Assembly: GCA_914767715.1 (NCBI GenBank) | Contig: OU612074.1 | Span: 5,717,501 to 5,781,500, forward strand | From: Membranipora membranacea | Lineage: Eukaryota > Bryozoa > Gymnolaemata > Cheilostomatida > Membraniporidae | Direction of reading: 5' to 3' | DNA length: 64,000 bases | In this document: positions 47,423 to 59,369 of the stretch, one piece after another | Layout of the letters: the number at the start of each line of letters is the position of its first letter | Position numbering within the stretch: the stretch's first letter is position 1 | Translations under genes and position numbers: made by a program | Notes under the pieces: generated by a model | What the model saw: the letters and a program-made list of their open reading frames with translations, nothing else | The model's database searches: none | What the model was told of the DNA's origin: nothing

Positions 47423-47720
47423 GCCATAAGTGCTGCCAATAACCTGCAGGTTTCGTTGTGAGATGTCAGTAGTTTCCATACCATATACAACTATGGTAAT
47501 ATCTCCAGAGTTTGAACTTTTAATTTGAGTTGGATATGAGATGAATGAAATACCAAGGAGTGAAATAGATTAGATGGTGAGGACTGATTGATTGGATCAA
47601 CATGGAATGAAGATAATAACATTTCTGTGTATATTAGGAGCTATTTAATTTTCCAGAAGTGATCCATCTTACAACCTTATATCTTGGTTTTTGTGGTCTG
47701 AAAATATAAAAGACTTTTCA

Positions 47721-50700
47721 GCGTCCAGCTGTCATCTTTATTCATATTTAGCTTCCTGAGATGTTCATGCAATGTTATAGATGAAAACCTCATAAAATAT
47801 GCAAAGGATCTCATTTTGTTTTAGACACATCTTGTTTTGTTGTTTCCCAAACTCAAGGGAGTGTGACTTTCTGATATTACAAGTTATTTTATACAAAACA
47901 GAGCATTCATGTATATTTTTAATATCTAAGGAGCACAATCGTTATGGATATTGTAGCATGCTAAGGCATAGTTTAGGTACTAAGTCTGATCCAACAAAGG
48001 ATTTCTAATGATATTGGGCGTTTAACAATGCTGTATTATATTTAACAACAATGCTGTATTGTAAATAACCACAATGCTGCCATTCATACAACACCCGTTG
48101 CCATGCAGTGGTTCAGGCTTATTTTATTTGTGCCTATTTATCTGCACTGTTTCAATTGGAACAACTGTGTGAGCATTGTGTATGCTCAACACTCCTTTTT
48201 TATGTGCTCATTGTGTTGCTTACGTCAATCAGTGATCCATAATGAATCGCTTATTTATAGCTTTATTAAAGGGAGCAAATGGATATGTACATGTACAAAT
48301 GTTCTGTTCAACATTTGTATTTGTTGAATAATTATTTAGACATTGGTGGTATCAAACAAACACAATTCATTATTTCTGGCGGGGAAGTGGAGGTATTTGC
48401 TTATCTCAGGAGGCAATTCTTAGGGCATAGGTTGGGTTGTTCTTACCTTGTGTCTCTGAATGACACAAATGTCAAGGTCAAGTTCAGGTTAGTGCTGAAG
48501 CTGATAAGGGTCGACAACCATTTTGGTTGAAGTCCACTTCTGGAGTGGTAAAATACCACTGGACCATATCTAACTCTTAGCCATTGGTGATTCGTTCACT
48601 GAAACTGTATAAACGCACTAAGTTCTTAAACATATTATGACATAACTTCTGTTTTTTTTATTACAAATCAACCCTGAACTGGTATTCGGTTATTGTCCTA
48701 ACATTTGAATTATATTCAATCTCAAACGAACTGTATTTTTATGTTACTAGGTAGAACAAAAAATACAAGCTATTTCTTGAAGATGCAGTTTTTTAGAGGG
48801 ATAATCATCAGGTGTCTTTCTTTTGTACAAGAAAAGACAATCTTTAACTTACTTATATCATTCTTAATTGACAACTGTCATATTTCTATTGCCCATTGGG
48901 TGGAATATTGCAGTCAGTCAATTGCATACTGATGTTTCAGAATTCTGCACACATCCTATGAACAACCACCTCCTCTCCCCAACTATCACCTCAATCCAGT
49001 GATGAAAGTTGCATATCCTGAAAGAATGCATACATTGGATTTCCCCTGTTGTACGATGGTCACCTTTTATTCTACACAAATAGTCATCTGATGATACATC
49101 AGGCCAGGCTGAAGTGATCATATCTTCTATGCCAGAATATAGGTCAGGTGATCTCCATGCTCAGTTATACTCTGCTTTGGTATGAGGTCCTGACTAATCA
49201 GTGTGACTTGGAAGGTCGAGTGACTTTTATGGTCTGGTACAAACAGAAAAAAGTAAGAATCAAAATAACTCAGATATCAGGGACGAAAAAATGTGATAAT
49301 TATTACAAAATAATTCGCCCAAGTCACCCTTAAAAACAATTAAGTTGGACACCAATTTTAGAGTCAATTTTACTCTAAAATCACTTCCAGCAAATATCGA
49401 AAGAAGGTTTAATTGTATCAAAGTATCAGATCACAGCTGCTAGGTCTTCATTTAGCAAACTAGAATGCATCCTTAGGTGAGGCCATGTTGGACCTCCTAG
49501 CCGTGAGTGTGCAGCAAGCTGCCAGAAACTGAAACAGGCACTAATCAGCCATTGGCCATGAAACTTTGATCTTAGCCAATAGGCCGAGAAGAGAGAAGCT
49601 TGGGTAATTCGCACCTTCGGAGCATTGCTATGACAAGCAGTTTTTCTGTAAATTGAGATCTCCCACTTTTGAATTTAGATTGCTTGGCAAGTGTGATATG
49701 CTGTTTAACTGATATTTCTATGCCATTTTTGCTTAATCGAAATATGTGATGAGTAAGACAGGATATACACAAAGCTGTGACCTGTGCTGCAGAAGATTCC
49801 TGCTGCTATTCTGTATCTAATTCTATAAAATCCATAAAATTACCTGCAATAAAGGGAGATTACTCCGAAAAGCACACACATCATTGCTTTTTCTACCATA
49901 GTGAGATGTCGTTGCGTCACAGTATTCAATGAGGACACTTTTTGATAGGATATTTACTACACAGTGTCCAGTTGAGTGTTGTTTGTTTTCTCTATGATGC
50001 CAGTAATGAATGAGAGATTGTGCTGTGGTGGTACATACTGCTTTGATTAAAATGGTCCACAAAAATTAAATCTTTCTCAAAATAATGAGAGGTTATCCTG
50101 GCTAGGAACAGATTCCATCGGTTGTCTAGCTAATTCCCCTAATAGGTCTTTGTGGTCCATATTGGTTCTACCCTTTAAAATCCTAGCATACTCAGCCAAT
50201 AAGAAAATACTACTAAAGAGATAAGTGGATCAGCTAAGAATATATTTTGGTCAATCAATATTGTTGCAAAACCTACATCAGAGTAGTGTTAGGAACTGTC
50301 AGTGAAAGTTGTGTCATTGAAGTGTAAATGATTACTGTCAAATCAAAGATTCCTGCTTTATGTCCTTGATTTATAAAATTAAAGTTTCAGGTTTAAGCTA
50401 TTTTTAAGTATACAATATTAACATTTATTGACATTATAAGTCTTAATATCATCTTGCCTCGAACCCTGTGCAGTGAGCAAGGCAATATTTAAAGTGATAT
50501 ATGTTTCCGCAAGCAATTACATTTTCTTAATGCAGGTGAATTCCGAAAAACACAGAAAATCTTTTTTCCTTGATGGTGCTACAACATTTTTACCAGCGCT
50601 CGCCAACTGATTTATTTAACGTTTCAACGATGGATTACAAATAAATCTTTAATCTGTACATAATCAACATGTAAAATATAATTTTTCATAATTCAATGCT

Positions 50701-51210
50701 AAGCACAGCTACATAAATTTACAATATATTTACAGAAAGCCCATGGCATCATGTCCATCACACTAAGTGCCTATCATTGTCATAAACTGATCTATCCGAT
50801 TCAATTTTAAACTAGTTCAAGGTCCAGGGGCTACCCTTTAGGCTATCACAGTTAAGGTCCGAACTCATCCTGCTTAGAAGTGTATTGTTTCAGTAACAAA
50901 TGCATCTGCTTCTGGGAGAGGCATCAGCTAACACTCTGCCAGATTCAACCAATCAGCTAGTTATGCCAGCTATAAAACAAGTACCACATCTTTTCCTTGT
51001 TATAACAATAATTGTTTTAACTACGCAAAACTTTCACCAGGCATATCTGAGATAAATCTTAAAAAATTGTAACAATATATGGCTGATGAATTCTCAATTT
51101 ATTTTTGGTTTGAGTTTGGCACTAAGTAACTGCTCGAAAAGGGACTTTGATGCGAATGTCACAAATTGTATTGGGTAATAAATAAGGCTCTGTACATTTA
51201 TCTATTACAT
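47721..51210. other. Non-coding part of the right segmental copy
   Basis: Matches the left copy in pieces. Contains one GTGGTA..TACCAC module at 48,465-48,570 and an unmatched stretch at 49,245-50,212 with a short TTTTAGAGT/ACTCTAAAA palindrome near 49,355. No exon seen. Confidence 0.45.
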
Positions 51211-51216
51211 TTTATT
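51211..51216 (-). terminator. Polyadenylation signal for PKVKV copy 7
   Basis: AATAAA on the minus strand about 150 bases into the 3' UTR exon that starts at 51,364. Confidence 0.55.
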
Positions 51217-51501
51217 CATGTTTTAATTGGTCATAACAATGAATTAGAATAGCATCTTTTTTTTTCAAGAAACATTGTTCACAAGGAAAAGATAAGTTGT
51301 GTCTATGGGAGAAGTTGTGGAGTCATTGTTCATCATTCTCAAAGTTCAGTCAGTAGGCAATATCCTGAAATACAAAACAGGTGTACTGCATTGAAACTAA
51401 ATTCAGCTTCTTTCCAAAGCCACCACTGATTTTTTTACTGATCCATTGATGAAAGCATGTTCAGAGTGATCAATCATTCACAACAATGGTCAATGCTTAC
51501 C

Positions 51502-51892
51502 TTAACTGTAGTGAGCCTTTGGCGCTGGCTTTGGGTTGGAGACACTGACTTTGACCTTTGGCACTGTGACTTTCACTTTTGGTACTGACACCTTTACATC
51601 TGGGATCTTAACATCTGAGACTTTTACATCTGGTATCTTTACATTGACATTTCCACCTTTGTGGTTTCCACCTTTACCGCTGCTTGGTGAGTATCCTCCA
51701 GCAACACACAGGCCTGAAAGAGAAAACAGCTAACAGTTATAGGTTTAATAAGTTTATTGTCAACTCCCTGTCTGAATGTGTGACATTCCATCGTCACATC
51801 TTGTCAAGGCATCAAAGTTTCAGCTGAACATGAACAAATATTTACTCACCAATGATGGCAGCAAGAGCGAAGAGTGTGATAAGCTTGTTCAT
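51502..51892 (-). CDS. PKVKV family copy 7, intact secreted protein (84 aa)
   Basis: Coding exons are 51,850-51,892 and 51,502-51,713 (43 + 212 nt, phase 1). The precursor starts MNKLITLFALAAIIGLCVAG, a signal peptide likely cut near the last Gly. The mature part is a Gly/Ser/Lys linker (GYSPSSGKGGNHKGG) and then alternating strands KIPDVKVSDVKIPDVK, VSVPKVKVTVPKVKVSV, ending NPKPAPKAHYS. It has no mature Cys, about twelve Lys and three Asp, so it is strongly basic. The V-x-V-P-K-V pattern resembles repeats of AHNAK-type proteins in composition only. A 5' UTR exon (52,011 to about 52,052) and a 3' UTR exon (from 51,364) flank it; the last donor lies one base after the TAA. Role unknown: matrix, adhesion or membrane-active peptide are all guesses. 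Confidence 0.8.
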
Positions 51893-52080
51893 CTTCTAAA
51901 ACAAAACATAGAATATCATCAATATTGGAGAAAAAATCAGATCACACTGTTCTGTACTGTACTGTTCGCCAACAAAAAAGATAAACAACGAGTTTAGGTG
52001 ACACACTAACCTTTGTTATGTCGACAGTATTGATTGAGGGACAAATTGTTGAATGAACTTGAGTACCAAATGAGCCTCTT

Positions 52081-52169
52081 TTTATACAAATTTGTCTCAG
52101 ATGATTATTGTAGGTAAATGCCATATGTATCCCCGTTACTCTCATCCTGGAAGTGTCACACAATGTCAG
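52081..52169 (-). promoter_or_regulatory. Core promoter of PKVKV copy 7
   Basis: TATAAA at 52,081-52,086; CTGAC at 52,165-52,169 and GTGAC at 52,155-52,159, 10 bp apart and about 70 bases upstream of the TATA, followed by ACTTCCAG. Confidence 0.6.
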
Positions 52170-55100
52170 ATGTTAGATGCAGTAATTGGTACCGGTACAA
52201 CCTGGTATAGTCGGGGCATCCTGTTCTCCTAAAAAAATAATGGTATAATTGGCTTGCTTGGGTAAAAATAGATATGTTTCAGTGTTTCAGAACAGCTAAA
52301 ATGAAATGTAATTGTGGAAGTACAGAATTAGAACCAGTTCCCTAATGACCAAGCAAGATACTGATGGTTCTGTTTGCCAATGTGTCAGATCGTTTTTGTT
52401 GTTGGTGATCGGAATCTGTTGCAATTACAGATCTATCTCGGATCATCCTCTACACGCTAAACTCTGAGATAGAGAGTATTCTGCTCTCAGTGTTTCTAGG
52501 TTTGTGCTCAGGTTTCAATTTGTTTTAACAGATAAGCAATAGTGGTGAGTCACCACTATCTGGACACCAAAAATGGCAACAGCATAGTATTATCTCAAAT
52601 ACACGGTTAGACTGTTACCTGGTTATTGTATTAACACAATCTGAAGAAAATATATACATTGCTAAAAAGTGAATTTTAAAAGGGTTAACAACCGTTCAAA
52701 ACCTAGACATGACTGTGCTGACATAATATTAATATTGGTCTTTAAAAAGGCACTCAATAAGTACCAACTGGCAACCGATGGGAAAATTCTAAAAGAGTTA
52801 ATTTTCTTAATGGTTTGAGAAGTGAAGCAAAAGTTGAGAAACTGATAGAGAAAACTTTGTTTCTTCTAAATGCAGATATAGAATCATCACAGCTTCATGA
52901 TTAATTCAATATTTTTTAGTTCACATATATCTCATGCATATTTTAGGCTGGTTGATAATGTTATCGGGTTTATAAATTGTGCTCATATTTGTTTCCTCAC
53001 AACTCATTTATGTTGTTTACAACTCACCTGATGCGGTTTCTAACCAGCATAGCATAGCGTAGTTGGAGCCCTCTTTCAGTAAGGTACCTGTGAAACTAAG
53101 CCTATAATGTTAGACATTACAAATTTCCATAAAAATTACGTGATCTAGGCCATGAACACGGTTTAAGAGAAGATTGCGATTTGGTTGAGACGATATATCT
53201 GTCTAGCATCCTCTGTCAGAAGTAGAAACCTCAAATATGAAAAGGCTGACCTGAGACTAGATCTTTGCACAGTCATAATGTGCAGAATGTTTCCTATATA
53301 TTATGATAATCTACTTCGCAGCAACATTGTGAATATCTGCGGAATACAAATTTTACTAATACTACATGCTACATACAGTGCCCTTGTATTCTACGGGTTA
53401 AATATACTCGGTATCACCTAAGGCATGCATTCAGATAACTTGGTCAATTTAACTTCTGTCGCATTAAATAGTCAAACACCTGATCAATCTCAATTGCCAC
53501 TGGCCTTAGCACTTTTTTCCATAAATGTAAGGAGCATGTAGGAACTAACAATAGATCAATTAAGCTCCCTATAAAACTGTCATGGTCGTTCGAAAATTGA
53601 CTGAGGGCTCATAAATTGAATTTGGCTTAAAATAGACATTCAATGCTAATTTCAGATCTGATTATTATAAGAGAACTATCTATCCACCCATTTATCCTAT
53701 TTTTCTGCCAGCACTGCCTACATGGATCGATAAATTTGTCGGTCATGGTTATTGTAAGAATGAAAAAGCTCTGAACAAGGGATTATCCACAGAGTGTTAA
53801 GCGTTAGATATCTGGGTGCTCTTAATTTTTGCTATTATTCGTGCTGTGGTGTAGCCAACATAACCATGGGTGTCTTAATTTTCAAATTATTAGGCAAATG
53901 ACAGAAGTCCTCTATTATCAGCTTCAGCAGTGACAGTCAAAGAGTGACAAAGTTCCATATAAAAACAACCAAATGCATAATAGCGTCACAGGCGATACTT
54001 CTACACTACTGCCAATCAATATTGTAGTTGTTTCATTTCCTCAAATCTGCATTCCTTCAAACATAGTTTTTTATGCCGATTAAGATTGTTTTCTCCTTGT
54101 TATTGAATTATATCCATATATCTGCATTGAAATAAGTAAATCTCAATTGAACCATGCAGTGCCGTTATTGTTAATAAGTCAGCCTGAGTCATGGTTATGG
54201 GAACCGATCAAACAAGTTCTAATCAAGCATTGCTGTCTAAAATAACCCTTATCTGGTATGAATCAGACTGGTCTTTAATTGTGTTGCATTTCAGTTCCAA
54301 CCTGAACCGCTTTGGATGGCTATACCATAATTTCCCTGCACTTGTTAGTTGCGGTTAGGGCATGAGGTAACAATTCAAAGTTCTCTGCTAATTTTTGGCA
54401 CTTTTAATCGGTATTCTAGTGCATCATTCAGCTATATGCTTCCCGGGTCAACTTTTACCAATGTGTTCGGAGCAGAGATGTTACAGTATACTAATAAATG
54501 ACTATGGACAATTGCCATGTTCACAAGGGATGTTTGAACTCCTCTCCTAGTCATTGAGCCTCTTGTTTGTTGCTGAAAGTTGTATCGGCTAAGGGTTGCT
54601 GGCTGAAAATGAAGATTTGGGGATGATGCAATGTGTGTCATGTAAGTTTAGGGTCATAAGATGCGTGGTACTAAGCGGATATGCTTAGCAGAGAATAAAT
54701 AATTGAGCTGTCAGTGATTATTACAATGACTGTGACAGTTTTATAGGAAGCTAAAGGCTGTCAGTGTTATGTTACAGGTTTATGAAGTTTCCTTGAATAA
54801 TAATAAGTAAGTTAATATTCAGATTGAACGGTTATTAATGCGTTTATGCGGCGGTGATTAGAAACATATCGCCTACCAACAAAGTTATCCTCATACATGT
54901 CATTAGTGACTCCAGGACACAGGATATTACACTTCCACAATTCAAAATAGTAGTCTGAATATCATAATGCTATACGACACCATTTCCTCGAAGTGGATTC
55001 TCTTGAACAAACACCCACGTACAAATGATGACTGTAGAAATAGCCATCCTTACCAACGTTAATCAAATAACGTTTTTTTATGATTTATTTTTCTAATGGA

Positions 55101-55667
55101 GGATGCTCAGAAAAACACGTTTCCACTCGGCTGAAGTCAACCATCAGCATCTCCCAGTTAAATATATATCACTGTTAGACTTTCCCTCACTTGATGAAAC
55201 TATTATAGATTTCTCTTGAAAAGGAGGTTGAACATTTATCAAGACCTGGCAACGGTCATAATAATAGTTTCCTGGCATTTGTGGCAACATAAATGCTAGG
55301 TACCACAGACCCTTCACCTGAACTGACGTTACCAGGGTCTGATTGAATAAAATATCAACGTGAATTTTAAAATGGCATGGCTACTACCCCTTTTTCAATC
55401 ACGTCTTACTAATATAGAACGAGACTTGGTCTTCAATATAGCTAGATATGAACCCGGAAAAAGTAGTCGGTCAACCAGGATTTTCGTTCCTCTGACATCA
55501 TCAAACTGGTTATGTTTTGATTCTTCCGCCATTAGCGGTGATGACTATGTAGTTTCATCTTGAATGTGCTAAATATATAATTATGTTCTCTGCCAATAAT
55601 ATTATTTACAACAATAGGATGCTGGTCTGTTACCGTTTGCAACCAGTCCTTATCATTCGATCAAAAT
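52170..55667. other. Intergenic region between divergent PKVKV copies 7 and 8
   Basis: The two genes point away from each other with about 3.6 kb between their TATA boxes. Most of it matches the left copy's flank. No exon seen. Confidence 0.45.
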
Positions 55668-55756
55668 CTGACGCTTTCTGACACTTCATGACACTCTGGC
55701 ATACGGATAAATTGCCTCTCCCAAAATTAATACGCCTTGGAAAATCAGTATAAAAA
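55668..55756 (+). promoter_or_regulatory. Core promoter of PKVKV copy 8
   Basis: CTGAC at 55,668-55,672 and 55,678-55,682 (10 bp apart), followed by ACTTC; TATAAAAA at 55,749-55,756. A 5' UTR exon from about 55,780 ends at 55,823 before GTAAGT. Confidence 0.65.
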
Positions 55757-55991
55757 GAATTTTATTCAGAACAAGAAGTCATTCAACTTTTTGTATCTCA
55801 AGCAACACAGTAAAAAAACAGAGGTAAGTGTACCAGCTGAACTTATTTAATTATAGTTTTCTTTTCCTGGGTGATCAATTTGTGTACGGTTTGTTAGTTA
55901 TTTTGTGTGTTCTCAAAGGTTCTTCAAATAGTTGCCATCACTGAAATAAATTGAACAATAAATATTTAAATTGCTGATTATTTTATAGACG

Positions 55992-56598
55992 ATGAACAAG
56001 CTTATCACACTCTTCGCTCTTGCTGCCATAGTTGGTGAGTGCAATATCCAAGTATTTCATCTTGAAGTGGAATGCTTTATCGGTATCTTCCAAACAATTG
56101 GGTTGTCCAATGTTAGAAATTTTGAGACAAATTTCCCCTACTTCTGGAGTAATATTGGGGTAACTAATGATGCTGAACTCAAACCATGCAGTGAATTGGC
56201 TCAACTGTACTCAAGCCTTCTTATTTAAGAATGATAACATATGGGGAAGTGCTGATAGCTGTGCGTATTTTTTAAAAACTTGTTAGATTATTTACATCTT
56301 CAACACTGTAGTTGTATAGAACATTAAGAAGGACTGTCAAACATTCAGCTTCACATGTGGTAAATGTTCTTCCATTGTCTTTTTAGGCCTGTGTGTTGCT
56401 GGAGGATACTCACCAAGCAGCGGTAAAGGTCGAAATGACAAAGGTGGAAATGTCAATATAAAGATACCAGATGTAAAAATCCCAGATGTTAAGATCCCAG
56501 ATGTAAAGGTGACAGTGCCAAAAGTGAAAGTAACAGTACCAAAGGTGAAAGTCAGCGTATCAAACCCAAAACCAGCCCCAAAGGCTCATTACAGTTAA
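55992..56598 (+). CDS. PKVKV family copy 8, intact secreted protein (84 aa)
   Basis: Coding exons are 55,992-56,034 and 56,387-56,598, phase 1. The first is preceded by a 5' UTR intron (55,824-55,988). The signal is MNKLITLFALAAIVGLCVAG. The mature part starts GYSPSSGKGRNDKGG and continues with three IPDVK units in a row (copy 7 has VSDVK in the middle), then VTVPKVKVTVPKVKVSV and NPKPAPKAHYS. TAA is at 56,596-56,598; the donor GTAAGC starts at 56,600, and a 3' UTR exon begins at 56,742. The start is chosen by the conserved ATG right after the acceptor and by identity across copies. No clear AATAAA was found within 300 bases of the last exon start. Confidence 0.8.
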
Positions 56599-56999
56599 GG
56601 TAAGCACTGATCGGTGATATGAATCATTGATTAATCTGGACATTAATTCATCCGTGAAACAAAATATAACTGTTGTGATTGATGTGAAAGGAAGTTTGAT
56701 TGAAATGAATTGAGATGCAGAACACCTGTTTTCTATTTCAGGTTATTGCCTTACTGACTGAAGAATGAGAATGATGACAATGACTGCACAACTTCTCACC
56801 TGAATGCTTCTCAACTTTGGAAATAATGTTTCTCAACACTACTTAATAATGCTCTTCCGATTGACTACTGTTACAATTTAAAACAAAATAAGCTGCTTTC
56901 TTTCAAATAATTAAAAAACTATCAATACAAACTAAATCATGAATGCATAGAGCCTTGTTTGTATTGATTCGCTATCAACGTATTTGTGTATTCCCAAGC

Positions 57000-59369
57000 T
57001 TTGGACCAGCGGTTCTAGTCAAATTGAAATCAAATACCTCGTATACCCAGAAGAAATCCAAGATAGTTTGTTTGGAATGGAATAGTTGTGAGTCATCTGG
57101 TAAGCTGTTGCCCCCATATGTTTGCACATGCTCAAATTTTGTTTAAAAAATGCTAAACAAGGAAAACCCGCAATTCCAATTAAACATGAGGGAAATCGGG
57201 CCAGCAGTTACTATGCGAGACATGATCTTCATGTTCCAGCCGAAGAACGAGGAACCTTTCACAAAGCCAGGACTAAGGTCATATTACATTGGGCTTCAAC
57301 TTCCTTACATCTATTTATTAAAAGTCAAACTTTGTTATCCAAGTTTGCCTCGATTTATCAAACAAAAGGTTTGAATTAGGTGACTAGTTGATGTGAGGAG
57401 CCTGGTTCAACAGTTTGCCATCACTGCATGGCCATTCTTCAACAGTACAATGTGTCAACAGTAATAAATTTAATAATATATTTCAATAGTTTTTTTATTG
57501 TGATGATGATGTATGTATGTATCTTCATTGATTCACATGTGAATAATTAAACTTTTCACCCGTACTGTCTAAAAAACTGTGAAAAATATGAGCTCTTATC
57601 AAATGAAACAAAAGCCATAAAAAACTGTTAAAAATAAAATGACATGATTGACTAGAAGGAGATATTGTTTAGCAATTTACCAGCAACATTTTGGAAACAA
57701 AGTGTGCATAAGTTGGTCCTGTGCTTAAGTGTTCGGTACCTTCCTGACGGAAGAGTGTCTAGAGTTGGCTCTGGACTTTGACTGCTCGCGACCATTCTGA
57801 GCACTTTGGTTTTTACTCACCCTGCCTCAGTGGTTCTTATAGATGATAATTTTGTGTTGCCAAGTTTGCTAGCGATTGTTGTGATGTACATGAGGTCACC
57901 TTTCTCTTTCTCTGAAAGATGTGAGTAGATAGCAGTTTGATGGTGTAACAAGCGTTATATGACTACCAATGATTAAGCGTTTTTTTTTAGATTTCACCAT
58001 AGGAGATGGCATCAAGTATATCATTAATTTAAATGTGTTTAGCTTTTGACAGATGGTACTTGCTCTGCACAAGTTGCAAGCATCTTAGTTGCCTATGCTG
58101 AAACAACCATAATATCAGAGTATTTGAGTATGAATAGATTTTGGTACAGTCTTTTTCTGTATGATGCTTCCCAGAGATGAAAGTTTTTTCAGAGCGATGC
58201 TAACATAAATCTTGGAATGTCAGATTTGATATCATTACTACCCACTTCATTTTGTTTCCTTGTTTTGTAGAAGCTTTAGTATCAAGTGTCTGTATATGTG
58301 TGAAAATAAGGGGGTCAGTAATGGGTATCTTGCTAATCACTGCCAGCGCAACATATATTAACAACAGTTCAATCTCACTTTGTTATACGCAGTGAAAGGA
58401 AACCGGCAGAACGTGTTGGCTTCCTATGAAACTGTTACTTTTGGCTAAGCATATCAAACTAGTACTACGCCAGAGATAATAATATAATATAATAATATAT
58501 GAGATCATATATTGCATTTTCAAATCCTCATATTCTCCAGCACAACCTACATCATTATCAGCAAGAAAAACAGAGTATCAGTGACGAGCTTATGGGTTAG
58601 ATAGATATATTGATGACATGGTAATGGCCAGCACCATCATGAGACCTTCCAGCTTTTGGCATTCACATCTGAATTTCCACCTACAACACCTCTGAGTAAT
58701 AGAAAAAAATAAACACATAATCATAAAATGTGATAGGGGCTACACTGTAAACAATGTCACTCAAAATCACTCATCAGCTGACGGATTATTAATTAGACCT
58801 GTTACCTTGAGATCAGAAACCTAGTCGAAACCGTAGCCTAAAGTAAATCTGGGCTAACAAAAACAAGCTAACAAAACAACAAAACGATGCCAAATTTTTT
58901 GCAAAGACAATGAACAAAGTGTATCGCTCTTAAATCTCCTGCCAAAAGAATATTTGGAGCAATCCTATGCAAGACAGCAAAGCCTACACACATTAATATC
59001 CCGGGTTAGATGCATGAATATTTGGTCTTCTGAGCAGAGATGTGGTAACTATTGGTCCTAGATATATTAACCCTACACTCTTTGATTTGTAGCAGAAATA
59101 CCATTCACAATAGCAAGGCTTAGGTACTTATCTACTTATAGATGACAAATGCCATTTTAAAAATAGGTAATTTGTGAATGACTGCATGCTTGATATTGTT
59201 ACAACAACTGCATCAGTAATTCATTCAAGCATTAACAAATAACTGCATACAACTTGGTCGCTTGAAATCATCGAATAACCATTTGCAGGATATTCGACTC
59301 ATTATTCCCGACCCGCTCTATCATTGAAACTATCAAAACTAACAAATAATAGATAGCATTATGAAAGCT
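57000..59369. other. Mostly non-coding
   Basis: Two overlapping open frames of about 75-85 codons at 57,122-57,379 lack splice support. A Gly/Val fragment at about 58,655-58,700 on the minus strand (VVGGNSDVNAKSW) weakly recalls the PKVKV linker. The block at 58,170-58,480 is listed separately. Confidence 0.4.
58170..58480 (-). repeat. Third copy, inverted, of the distal flank of the PKVKV genes
   Basis: The reverse complement reads GCGTAGTACTAG, GATATGCTTAGCCAAAA, ACAGTTTCATAGGAAGC and CAAAATGAAGTGGGT. It matches the left (37,275-37,590) and right (54,660-54,960) segmental copies in the same order, with about 35 bases missing after the second block. Confidence 0.65.

Larger units (their letters stand above)
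44420..47720. repeat. Inverted duplication, partner of 24,290-27,700
   Basis: Reverse-complement match to the left block, from TACCACACCTA near 44,430 (partner 27,670) through the gene to CTGAAAATATAAA near 47,700 (partner 24,290). Confidence 0.85.
48130..55270. repeat. Segmental duplication, right copy (matches 27,718-37,890, direct)
   Basis: Collinear with the left copy as described there; shorter because it lacks three blocks present on the left. Confidence 0.9.

Noticed and set aside
57122-57379. Two overlapping open frames of 74 and 85 codons
   Set aside because: Same DNA in two frames, no splice sites or homologous copy; treated as chance.
58655-58700. Minus-strand fragment VVGGNSDVNAKSW resembling the PKVKV linker
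   Set aside because: Too short and followed by a stop; upstream acceptor gives an in-frame stop. Not counted as a family member.
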